In this document: in pieces, positions 1 to 5,366 of the stretch
How the letters are laid out: the number at the start of each line of letters is the position of its first letter
Numbering within the stretch: position 1 is the stretch's first letter
Made by a program: the position numbers and the translations under genes
From: Rhodanobacteraceae bacterium UBA703
GTDB lineage: Bacteria; Pseudomonadota; Gammaproteobacteria; Xanthomonadales; Rhodanobacteraceae
Reading direction: 5' to 3'
Assembly: GCA_002297645.1 (NCBI GenBank)
Contig: DBMH01000171.1
Location: 1-5,366 of the forward strand
Length of the DNA stretch: 5,366 nucleotides
The notes under the pieces: model-generated
Seen by the model: only the letters and a program-made list of their open reading frames with translations
What the model was told of the DNA's origin: nothing
Databases searched by the model: none

Positions 1-1
1 G

Positions 2-85
2 ACCGCGCTGGCCGGCGCCGCGATCTGGTTCTGGGCGGCCGCGACGCTGCGGCAGCCGCGACGCGAGGCGTGCCCGGCAGCGTGA
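2..85 (+). CDS. C-terminal fragment of a membrane protein, probably an MFS-type transporter (5' end outside window)
   Basis: The second reading frame is open from the window edge to a TGA at 83-85 and gives 27 residues. The first half is a hydrophobic stretch (ALAGAAIWFWAAATL) that looks like the end of a transmembrane helix. It is followed by a short basic, cytoplasmic-looking tail (RQPRRE...). A last helix ending in Arg/Pro-rich residues is typical of major facilitator transporters in this bacterial group, but so little is visible that the family is an inference. It reads the same way as the RidA-like gene, whose start lies 60 bp downstream, so the two may be co-transcribed. The other frames across this stretch give arginine-rich shadow peptides. 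Confidence 0.5.
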   Translation, partial: TALAGAAIWFWAAATLRQPRREACPAA

Positions 86-130
86 GCGTGCGTATCCATG
101 CCCGTTTCGACTAACGTACGCGGCCGATCC

Positions 131-137
131 GAGGAAA
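131..137 (+). promoter_or_regulatory. Ribosome binding site of the RidA-like gene
   Basis: GAGGAAA lies 8 nt upstream of the ATG at 146. This Shine-Dalgarno match decides the start in favour of 146. The in-frame ATG at 98 has no comparable purine tract and would add 16 residues that RidA proteins do not have. Confidence 0.6.
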
Positions 138-145
138 TCCCCATC

Positions 146-490
146 ATGATCCAGCGCATCGAAGCCGGCCCGCGCATGTCCGAGGCCAGCATCCACGGCG
201 GTGTCGTCTATCTCGCCGGGCAGATTCCGGACGACGCGAGCGCCGATATCGAGGGCCAGACGCGGCAGGTCCTGGAGGCGATCGATGCCTTGCTCGCCGC
301 CGCCGGCAGCGACAAGACGCGCATCCTGCGCGCGCAGATCTACCTGGCCGACATCGGCGATTTCGCCGGGATGAACCGCGCCTGGGACGCCTGGGTCGTG
401 CCGGGCCAGGCGCCGTCGCGTGCAACGGTCGAGGCGAAGCTGGCGAATCCGGCGTGGAAGGTCGAGATCGTCGTCACCGCAGTGATCTGA
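146..490 (+). CDS. RidA/YjgF/UK114-family protein, YoaB-like
   Basis: The 114-residue product has the same length as E. coli YoaB and closely follows its pattern. Shared features recalled from the family are the LADIGDF / MNRAWDAWVV block (residues 67-85), the APSRATVEA block (89-97) and the C-terminal KVEIVVTAV strand (105-113). RidA-fold proteins form trimers with active sites at subunit interfaces; characterised members hydrolyse reactive enamine/imine intermediates released by PLP enzymes. Arg92 and Glu107 are present with the 15-residue spacing of the RidA catalytic pair (Arg105/Glu120 in E. coli RidA), so ligand binding is likely conserved. The protein is soluble, with no signal peptide. 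The YoaB branch has no firmly established substrate, so detoxification of imines is inferred from the family. The start at 146 is chosen for its ribosome-binding site and the family length. Confidence 0.9.
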   Translation: MIQRIEAGPRMSEASIHGGVVYLAGQIPDDASADIEGQTRQVLEAIDALLAAAGSDKTRILRAQIYLADIGDFAGMNRAWDAWVVPGQAPSRATVEAKLANPAWKVEIVVTAVI

Positions 491-504
491 TCGCGACCCG
501 CGAT
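490..504 (+). other. Short inverted repeat at the end of the RidA-like gene
   Basis: ATCGCG-ACC-CGCGAT is a perfect 6-bp stem with a 3-nt loop that overlaps the last base of the stop codon. No T-tract follows, so it is at best a weak terminator or RNA-stabilising hairpin. The rest of the 115-bp gap to the next gene shows no convincing promoter. Chance is possible in DNA this GC-rich. Confidence 0.25.
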
Positions 505-605
505 GCGGCGTTCCGTATCGCGCTGGGATCCGCACCGCCGGATGTCGAATTGCCCCCGGCTGGATCGTCCTGCACGATGGATCCACCACTCGCCGAGGCG
601 TCGCC

Positions 606-1514
606 ATGTCCCTTCCCAGGCCCATCACCCCGCATCTGTGGTTCGATACGCAGGCACGCGAAGCCGCCGACTTCTACTGCTCGGTGTTCCCGGACTCGAA
701 GGTCGGGCCCGTCGTCACGCTGCGCGACACGCCGTCGGGAGACTGCGACGTGGTCTCGTTCACGCTCGGCGGGCAGCCCTTCAAGGCGATCAGCGCGGGA
801 CCGCTGTTCCGGTTCAATCCGTCGGTGTCGTTCTTCGCGAACTTCGACCCGTCGCGCGATGCGAATGCCCGCGCGCGGCTCGATGCGCTGTGGGCGGCCC
901 TGGTGGAAGGTGGTCAGGCGTTGATGCCGTTGGACGAGTATCCCTTCAGCAAGCGCTACGGCTGGGTGCAGGACCGCTACGGCGTGTCGTGGCAGTTGAT
1001 CCTGACCGATCCCACCGGTGAACCGAGGCCGTTCATCGTGCCTTCGCTGCTGTTCACCGGCGACGTCTACGGCAAGGCGGAAGAGGCCGGTGCGTTCTAC
1101 CGCTCGGTGTTCGAGGATTCGCGTGCCGGCCAGTTCGTGCCATATCCCGAGGGCAGGGCGCCGGACCGCGCCGGAGCGGCGATGTTCTCCGACTTCCGTC
1201 TCGGCCCGACCTGGTTCGCGGCGATGGACAGCGCCCATCCGCACGGCTTCGGCTTCAACGAGGCGATTTCCTTCATGGTCAGCTGTCGTGACCAGGCCGA
1301 ACTCGACCGCTACTGGGCGCAATTGTCCAGCGTGCCGGAGGCCGAGCAATGCGGCTGGTGCAAGGATCGCTACGGTCTCTCCTGGCAGGTCACTCCGCTG
1401 GCACTGGAGAAGATCATGGCCTCGGGCGATGCGGCGGCCATCGCGCGCGTGACGCAGGCGTTCCTGCCGATGCGCAAGCTGGACGTGGCGGCGATCGAGG
1501 CGGCGGCGCGCTAG
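606..1514 (+). CDS. Two-domain VOC-family protein (PhnB / 3-demethylubiquinone-9 3-methyltransferase-like fold)
   Basis: The 302-residue protein is an internal duplication of a glyoxalase-fold (VOC) module of the PhnB / '3-dmu-9_3-mt' Pfam type. Domain 1 covers about residues 7-134 and domain 2 about 144-264. The copies share AADFYCSVFPDS (20-31) versus AGAFYRSVFEDS (161-172), and GWVQDRYGVSWQ (119-130) versus GWCKDRYGLSWQ (250-261). The tail (265-302) matches the C-terminal helix pattern of single-domain relatives (FLPMRKLDVAAIEAA). Despite the historical Pfam name, these proteins are not methyltransferases, and the substrate cannot be read from sequence. I could not assign metal ligands with confidence. 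GAGG at 595-598, 7 nt before the ATG, supports the start. The stop lies 18 bp from that of the convergent cyclase gene; T5 at 1515-1519 is not preceded by a good stem, so no canonical terminator is seen. Confidence 0.9.
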   Translation: MSLPRPITPHLWFDTQAREAADFYCSVFPDSKVGPVVTLRDTPSGDCDVVSFTLGGQPFKAISAGPLFRFNPSVSFFANFDPSRDANARARLDALWAALVEGGQALMPLDEYPFSKRYGWVQDRYGVSWQLILTDPTGEPRPFIVPSLLFTGDVYGKAEEAGAFYRSVFEDSRAGQFVPYPEGRAPDRAGAAMFSDFRLGPTWFAAMDSAHPHGFGFNEAISFMVSCRDQAELDRYWAQLSSVPEAEQCGWCKDRYGLSWQVTPLALEKIMASGDAAAIARVTQAFLPMRKLDVAAIEAAAR

Positions 1515-1532
1515 TTTTTCCAGCGCAAAGTG

Positions 1533-2573
1533 CTAGGAGCGCGCCGACTTGCGCGCGCGCTTGATCGCGTACATCGCCGCGTCCGCCTGCGCGAGCACGT
1601 CGTCGGCGCCAGCGTGTTTGGGTGCCGGGATCACGCCGACGCTCGGGCCGGCGTAGTCGATGGATAGGGCGTCGCCCAGGTCGAAGTGCCCTGTCGTGGC
1701 CCGTTGCAACCGTTCGCGAAGGGAATCGACGACGACGGGCCCCTCGTCGTCGGGCGCGCTGGCGAGCACGACGAACTCGTCGCCGCCGAGACGCGCGCAG
1801 AAGTCGCCGGTGCGCGCCGACCGCGTCAACGCCGAGGCGATCCGTTGCAGGAACCGGTCGCCCGCTTCGTGGCCGTGCCGGTCATTGATCGCCTTAAAGC
1901 CGTCGAGGTCGACGAAGGCGACCAGCAGCACGGAGCGCTCGCGGTCGCTGTGCGCGAGCCGGAGTTCCAGTTCCTCCATCAGTGCCCGTCGGTTGGGCAA
2001 GCCGGTGACGCTGTCCGTCGACGCGCTGACGGCGAGGGCGTCGTTGTCACGCTGCAACCGCTCGATGGTCTGCTCGCGGTCCACCTGCTGGCCGATCAAC
2101 TGCGCGAACAGGTGCATCACGCGGTCGCCTCCGGCCGCCATCGGCCGGCGCCGGTCGCTCGCGGCGCACAAGGTGCCGTAGACCACTCCGTCGGACGTAC
2201 GTACCGGCGTGCTGGCATAGGTGGCGATGCCGAGCGCGCGCGCCGCGTCCGAATCCCCCCAGCAGTCCGCGACGTCTTCGGTGTAGGTGCGCTGCTCGTC
2301 GAGTGCGCGCTTGCACAAGGTATCGTGCCAGGGAACGGACAGGCCCTCGGGAATCCGCAGGCGCTGCGAGTTGCGCGAATACAGGATGTGCTGCACGCCG
2401 ACGGCGTCGTCGATCATCGTGAGGTAGGTGGACTCCAGCCCGGTCACTTCCTCCAGCAGGCCGAGCAGTGGCCGGACCAGCTGTTCGAGCGTGTTCGCTC
2501 CGGTCACGGCATCGGCCAGCCGCAGCACGGACGGCGCGCTGGCGGATGTGGCGGGAACATTCATCGCGTTCAT
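1533..2573 (-). CDS. GAF-GGDEF diguanylate cyclase (soluble, sensor-linked)
   Basis: The predicted product (346 residues from ATG 2573) synthesises the second messenger c-di-GMP from two GTP. An N-terminal GAF sensor domain (about residues 28-165) leads through a short helical, coiled-coil-like linker (163-184) to a GGDEF domain (about 185-343). The catalytic site is intact: DLDGFKAIND (222-231), GHEAGD (234-239) and GGDEF (263-267). An RTGD inhibitory I-site (254-257) sits exactly five residues upstream, so product feedback inhibition is expected. There is no signal peptide or transmembrane segment, so it should act in the cytoplasm. The GAF ligand is unknown; several Cys residues (87, 104, 136) lie in it but form no recognisable metal or haem motif. 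The start is uncertain: TTG 2603, ATG 2573 and ATG 2564 are all in frame and none has a strong ribosome-binding site. The gene lies 109 bp downstream of pncB on the same strand. Confidence 0.92.
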   Translation of the reverse strand: MNAMNVPATSASAPSVLRLADAVTGANTLEQLVRPLLGLLEEVTGLESTYLTMIDDAVGVQHILYSRNSQRLRIPEGLSVPWHDTLCKRALDEQRTYTEDVADCWGDSDAARALGIATYASTPVRTSDGVVYGTLCAASDRRRPMAAGGDRVMHLFAQLIGQQVDREQTIERLQRDNDALAVSASTDSVTGLPNRRALMEELELRLAHSDRERSVLLVAFVDLDGFKAINDRHGHEAGDRFLQRIASALTRSARTGDFCARLGGDEFVVLASAPDDEGPVVVDSLRERLQRATTGHFDLGDALSIDYAGPSVGVIPAPKHAGADDVLAQADAAMYAIKRARKSARS

Positions 2574-2682
2574 CGGTCGGGGCGGCAGGCAGTCGAACGG
2601 CAAGCATCGGCGAGAGTCGCCGGCGGCTGCAAGTCGGCGGAGTGTGACGCGCTGCGCACGACGCGGGCCTCGATGCTTCGCT

Positions 2683-3984
2683 TCAGACGCGCACGACCGA
2701 ACGCGAGTGTCCTTCGTCGCCGAACAGGCGCAGATAGCGCGCGATCTCGCTGCGATCGCCGGTCGCCTTGTCGGGATTGTCGGAGAGTTTCACGGCGGGA
2801 CGCCCGTTCGCCTCGACCACCTTGCAGACCAGCGAGATCGCGTCGAGGTCGCCGCCGGCGAACGGCGCGCAGCCGCGGAAGTCGTTGGTCAAGTTCGTGC
2901 CCCAGCCGAAACTCATGCGCACGCGGCCATGGAAGTGGCGATACGTGCTCTCGATCGAATCGACATCCATGCCGTCGGAGAAGATCAGCAGTTTCTCGCG
3001 CGGGTCGCGTCCTTGCGACTGCCACCAGCGGATGACCTGCTCGCCGGCTTCGATCGGCGGCAGGCTGTCCGGGCGGAAACCGGTCCAGTCGGCGACCCAG
3101 CCGGGTGCGTCGCGCAGGAATGCCGCCGTGCCGAACGCGTCCGGCAGCACGATCAACAGGTTGCCGGAATACGATTCGCGCCACTCGTCGAGCACGCGAT
3201 ACGGCGCGGCGCGCACGCCGGCATCGTCGTCGGCCAGTGCAGCCAGCACCATCGGCAGTTCGTGCGCGTTCGTGCCGATCGCCTCGAGGTCCGTCTCCAT
3301 CGCGATCAGCACGTTCGAGGTGCCGATGAAGCGCTCGCCCAGTCCTTCCTTGAGCGCCTCCACGCACCAGCGCTGCCACAGGAAGCCGTGGCGCCGGCGC
3401 GTACCGAAGTCCGACAGCCTGAGGTCGGGCAGGGCGCGCAGGCGCTCGACCTTCTCCCACAGCTTCGCCTTGGCGCGCGCGTACAGGACGTCGAGCGCGA
3501 AACGGCCGCGACCCGCTATCGCCGCGCGCGATCGCAATTCGTTGACGATCGCCAGCGCCGGGATTTCCCACAGCGTGGTATGCGTCCACGGACCGGAGAA
3601 GCGCAGCACGTACTGCCCTTCGGCACGGGTCAGCTCGTAGTCGGGCAAACGCATTTCCGCGAGCCAGGCGAGGAAATCGGGCTCGAACATCTGCCGGCGG
3701 CCGTAGAAGGTGTTGCCGGCGAGCCAGATCAGTTCGTTCTTGGTGAAGCGCAAGGTGCGCGCATGGTCGAGCTGCGCACGCAGCTCGCTTTCCGGGATCG
3801 TGTCCGCCAGTCGCACCGCGCGGCTGCGGTTGATCATCTCGAACGTCGCCTGCACCGGGGCATGGCGCCGCCAGATCAGCTGCAGCATCAGCAGCTTGTA
3901 GAAATCCGTGTCGAGCAGGCTGCGCACGATCGGATCGAGGCGCCAGTTGTGGTTGTAGGCGCGGGTGGCGAGGTCGGTCTGCAC
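2683..3984 (-). CDS. pncB: Nicotinate phosphoribosyltransferase
   Basis: This 433-residue enzyme condenses nicotinate with PRPP, coupled to ATP hydrolysis, to give nicotinate mononucleotide. It is the entry step of the Preiss-Handler NAD salvage route and acts in the cytoplasm. Family motifs appear in order: LLDTDFYKLLMLQ (23-35), SDFGTRRRHGF (191-201), FIGTSNV (219-225), TNAHE (238-242) with His241 as the likely autophosphorylated histidine, IFSDGMD (334-340) and FGWGTNLTND (359-368) for phosphoribosyl binding. It is slightly longer than E. coli PncB (about 400 residues). The start is GTG at 3984, supported by an upstream AGGA. The next in-frame Met (33) would delete the conserved N-terminal DTDFYK block. 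The gene is divergent from the M14 gene and lies upstream of the diguanylate cyclase on the same strand. Confidence 0.96.
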   Translation of the reverse strand: MQTDLATRAYNHNWRLDPIVRSLLDTDFYKLLMLQLIWRRHAPVQATFEMINRSRAVRLADTIPESELRAQLDHARTLRFTKNELIWLAGNTFYGRRQMFEPDFLAWLAEMRLPDYELTRAEGQYVLRFSGPWTHTTLWEIPALAIVNELRSRAAIAGRGRFALDVLYARAKAKLWEKVERLRALPDLRLSDFGTRRRHGFLWQRWCVEALKEGLGERFIGTSNVLIAMETDLEAIGTNAHELPMVLAALADDDAGVRAAPYRVLDEWRESYSGNLLIVLPDAFGTAAFLRDAPGWVADWTGFRPDSLPPIEAGEQVIRWWQSQGRDPREKLLIFSDGMDVDSIESTYRHFHGRVRMSFGWGTNLTNDFRGCAPFAGGDLDAISLVCKVVEANGRPAVKLSDNPDKATGDRSEIARYLRLFGDEGHSRSVVRV

Positions 3985-3992
3985 GGGGCGGT

Positions 3993-3996
3993 TCCT
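3993..3996 (-). promoter_or_regulatory. Ribosome binding site of pncB (supports GTG start)
   Basis: Read on the minus strand, AGGA lies 8 nt upstream of the GTG at 3984-3982. This is good spacing and fixes the non-ATG start. Confidence 0.6.
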
Positions 3997-4054
3997 GGTT
4001 CGGCGTCCTGGCTCGACGGAGGGCGTGCCGTCCGCCCGGATGCTTCGCCGCCGA

Positions 4055-4063
4055 TGCTACAGT
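4055..4063 (+). promoter_or_regulatory. Candidate extended -10 promoter element of the M14 gene
   Basis: TGC-TACAGT has the TGn extension plus a TACAGT hexamer (4 of 6 matches to TATAAT), a form common before genes of the Xanthomonas/Lysobacter group. No good -35 lies 16-18 bp upstream, as is often true of extended -10 promoters. Transcription would begin near 4070 and give a leader of about 30 nt. The element sits in the divergent gap between pncB and the M14 gene. The opposite strand carries an overlapping TAGCAT (4059-4054) that could serve pncB. Confidence 0.4.
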
Positions 4064-4101
4064 CACGCCCCCGCGGCACGGCAATACGAGCGAACGAAAC
4101 G

Positions 4102-5025
4102 ATGGCGATTCCCGCACCTTACCCGATCGGCACACCTGGACAGCCCTGGGGCGACGCGGAAAGAGCCGAATGGCTGTCGCGCCAGACGCGGCATCGCAGT
4201 TATGCCGACGACGTGCTCGACATGGTCAATCGCCTGCGTTCGCGCTTCGACGTATCGCAATACGGCGAGCTCGACTACGCACCGCAGACGTTTCCGCTGT
4301 TCGCGATCCGCAACCGCGACTGGAACGACGCGCTGCCCGTCATGCTCGTCACCGGCGGCGTGCACGGCTACGAGACCAGCGGCGTGCACGGCGCGCTGCA
4401 GTTCGTCGATCGCCACATGGCCGACTACGCCGGCAGGGCCAACGTGCTCGTCGCGCCGTGCGTGAGTCCGTGGGCGTATGAGCGCATCCATCGCTGGAAT
4501 CCGCACGCGATCGACCCGAACCGCTCCTTCCGCGAGAACAGCCCGGCCGGCGAGTCGGCCGCGTTGATGCGTCTCGTCGGCCCGCTGCGCGAGCGCGTCC
4601 TGATGCACATCGACCTGCACGAGACGACGGACAGCGACGAGTCCGAATTCCGCCCGGCGCTCGCCGCGCGCGACGGCAAGCCGTTCGAGCCGGACGGGAT
4701 TCCGGACGGCTTCTATCTCGTCGACGATACGGAGCATCCGCAGCCGGAATTCCAGCAGGCGGTCATCGCGGCCGTCGAGAAGGTCACGCACATCGCGCCG
4801 GCCGACGCGAAAGGCGAGATCATCGGTTCGCCGGTCATCGGACACGGCGTGATCCGCTATCCGTTGCGTCCGCTCGGACTGTGCGCCGGCGTGACCGACG
4901 CGAAGTACAAGACGACCACCGAGGTTTACCCGGACAGCCCGCGCGCGACGCCAGTGCAGTGCAACGACGCGCAGGCCGCGGCGGTGTGCGCCGCGATCGA
5001 CTACGCGCTGGCGCATGCCGGATAG
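4102..5025 (+). CDS. M14-family zinc metallocarboxypeptidase / succinylglutamate desuccinylase-aspartoacylase-like protein
   Basis: The 307-residue protein carries the M14 zinc hydrolase pattern. GGVHGYE (85-91) holds the HxxE zinc ligands His88 and Glu91. DPNRSF (138-143) holds Asn140 and Arg141, the usual substrate-carboxylate-binding pair. IDLHE (170-174) supplies the third zinc ligand, His173. TTTEVYPDSP (271-280) offers Glu274 as the probable general base. The set is complete, so an active metalloenzyme that cleaves a C-terminal residue or an N-acyl amino acid is expected. No signal peptide or membrane segment is visible, so it should be cytoplasmic, unlike secreted digestive carboxypeptidases. 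No arginine-catabolism (ast) genes are nearby, so the role of AstE itself is not supported and the substrate stays open. The reading frame continues far upstream, but ATG 4102 is chosen because family similarity and the promoter lie there; the ribosome-binding site is weak. Confidence 0.88.
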   Translation: MAIPAPYPIGTPGQPWGDAERAEWLSRQTRHRSYADDVLDMVNRLRSRFDVSQYGELDYAPQTFPLFAIRNRDWNDALPVMLVTGGVHGYETSGVHGALQFVDRHMADYAGRANVLVAPCVSPWAYERIHRWNPHAIDPNRSFRENSPAGESAALMRLVGPLRERVLMHIDLHETTDSDESEFRPALAARDGKPFEPDGIPDGFYLVDDTEHPQPEFQQAVIAAVEKVTHIAPADAKGEIIGSPVIGHGVIRYPLRPLGLCAGVTDAKYKTTTEVYPDSPRATPVQCNDAQAAAVCAAIDYALAHAG

Positions 5026-5030
5026 CCGCT

Positions 5031-5064
5031 CGGCGCGTCGCTCCGATTCCCGGAGGACGCGCCG
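5031..5064 (+). terminator. Strong stem-loop after the M14 gene, possible terminator without a U-tract
   Basis: CGGCGCGTC (5031-5039) pairs with GACGCGCCG (5056-5064), and CTCCG (5041-5045) pairs with CGGAG (5051-5055). The result is 14 base pairs with one bulged G (5040) and a 5-nt ATTCC loop. It begins 6 nt after the M14 stop codon, where a terminator would be expected. No T-run follows on either strand, so it is not a canonical intrinsic terminator; it may end transcription weakly or protect the 3' end of the mRNA. Its 3' arm contains GGAGGA (5052-5057), which would be hidden when folded. Confidence 0.45.
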
Positions 5065-5092
5065 CGAGGAGAATGCATCCCATCCACCTGCG

Positions 5093-5111
5093 GCCGGGCC
5101 ACGCACCCGGC
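5093..5111 (+). other. Small stem-loop just before the small secreted protein gene
   Basis: GCCGGG (5093-5098) and CCCGGC (5106-5111) form a 6-bp stem with a 7-nt loop, ending 13 nt before the ATG at 5125. It could influence translation of the downstream gene. Stems this short arise by chance in GC-rich DNA. Confidence 0.25.
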
Positions 5112-5124
5112 GATCGGATTCCGC

Positions 5125-5361
5125 ATGACTCGACTCGTTGCCGTCGCTCTCGCCGCTTCCCTGGCCGCGCTTGCCGTCCCGGCTTCCGCGTCTTCCGGCA
5201 CCGCCGTTGCGGAGGCCGACGCCACACGCTCGGCTTCGCTGGCCGGCGTGGCGCGCCGGGCGGATGCCGAACCGGCCGATCTCGCCGCCGACGCGACCTA
5301 TGCGTTGCCCGGCCTGATCCACGCCGACCGCAGCCTCGACGGACCTTCCCCCGTAGAGTGA
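5125..5361 (+). CDS. Small predicted secreted protein of unknown function
   Basis: The 78-residue product has a Sec signal peptide: a basic start (MTR), a hydrophobic Leu/Ala core (residues 4-18) and an ASA signal-peptidase-I-like site, with predicted cleavage after Ala22. The mature part is about 56 residues, rich in Ala, Asp and Glu, with one RR pair (44-45). It has no cysteine, so it is not a lipoprotein and not disulfide-bonded. I recognise no domain. Codon use in this frame is GC-biased at third positions like the neighbouring genes, which favours a real gene. The ribosome-binding site is poor; the purine-rich GAGGAGA at 5066-5072 is too far upstream. The gene lies 99 bp after the M14 gene, behind a strong stem-loop, so it may have its own promoter. 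It is likely periplasmic or secreted. Confidence 0.6.
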   Translation: MTRLVAVALAASLAALAVPASASSGTAVAEADATRSASLAGVARRADAEPADLAADATYALPGLIHADRSLDGPSPVE

Positions 5362-5366
5362 GTCCA

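Noticed and set aside
98..145. N-terminal extension of the RidA-like protein from ATG 98.
   Set aside because: It would exceed the family length and has no good ribosome-binding site; ATG 146 has GAGGAAA at proper spacing and gives 114 residues.
1508..1526. GCGCT...AGCGC inverted repeat with a T5 loop between the convergent genes, as a possible bidirectional terminator.
   Set aside because: The stem is only 5 bp and the T-run lies in the loop rather than after the stem, so it does not fit an intrinsic terminator on either strand.
1686..3035. Plus-strand 449-codon open frame over the cyclase gene.
   Set aside because: It is a shadow of the GAF-GGDEF gene, which has full catalytic motifs on the minus strand; the antisense product has no recognisable domain.
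2672..4048. Ten-base direct repeat GATGCTTCGC just outside both ends of pncB (2672-2681 and 4039-4048), suggesting insertion-type flanks.
   Set aside because: Roughly a dozen repeated 10-mers are expected by chance in a window of this size, more in GC-rich DNA. pncB is a normal chromosomal gene with composition like its neighbours.
2428..4101. Very long open frame on the plus strand, antisense to pncB and the cyclase start, running in frame into the M14 gene (about 558 extra codons).
   Set aside because: The translation is Arg/Ala/Gln-rich low-information sequence, mirrors the codon structure of the genuine minus-strand pncB and matches no family. Long antisense open frames are common in GC-rich genomes because stop codons are rare there. 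M14 similarity begins just after ATG 4102.
4063..5322. Minus-strand 419-codon open frame over the M14 gene.
   Set aside because: It is antisense to a gene with an intact zinc-hydrolase motif set; its product is Arg/Gly/Val-rich without domain features.
5073..5366. Alternative plus-strand frame starting at ATG 5073 directly after GAGGAGA and open to the window end.
   Set aside because: The purine tract is only about 1 nt from the ATG, too close for a ribosome-binding site. The product is strongly Arg-rich, as out-of-frame GC-rich sequence usually is. The overlapping frame at 5125 encodes a clear signal peptide.

Overview
The window is GC-rich, densely coded bacterial chromosome with strong G/C preference at third codon positions. 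The gene set looks like a gammaproteobacterium, most plausibly the Lysobacter/Xanthomonas group. That placement is inferred from composition, from weak ribosome-binding sites and from a TACAGT-type -10 element; there is no rRNA or marker gene to confirm it. I see no mobile element, tRNA, rRNA, CRISPR array or phage gene.

Layout from left to right. (i) The last 27 codons of a membrane protein, probably a transporter, end at 85. (ii) A 114-residue RidA/YjgF-family protein of the E. coli YoaB type follows at 146-490. (iii) A 302-residue protein made of two tandem VOC (glyoxalase-fold, PhnB / '3-dmu-9_3-mt'-like) domains lies at 606-1514. These three read rightward. (iv) Converging on them, with only 18 bp between stop codons, is a leftward pair: a soluble GAF-GGDEF diguanylate cyclase (1533-2573) and, upstream of it, nicotinate phosphoribosyltransferase PncB (2683-3984). 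(v) Divergent from pncB, across a 117-bp shared promoter region, is a rightward cytoplasmic M14-family zinc metallocarboxypeptidase / succinylglutamate desuccinylase-like protein (4102-5025). (vi) After a strong stem-loop comes a small predicted secreted protein of 78 residues and unknown function (5125-5361).

Functionally this is mostly housekeeping or accessory metabolism. PncB salvages nicotinate into NAD. The RidA protein probably removes reactive enamine/imine intermediates. The VOC protein is a metal-fold enzyme or binding protein of unknown substrate. The diguanylate cyclase has intact catalytic and inhibitory motifs and a GAF sensor. The genes do not form an obvious single pathway. 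The only multigene transcription units suggested by the layout are pncB to the cyclase (109-bp gap) and transporter to RidA (60-bp gap). I found no convincing new biological system. The most noteworthy items are the small exported protein with its structured leader, the overlapping divergent -10 elements before pncB and the M14 gene, and the unassigned substrate of the M14 enzyme.
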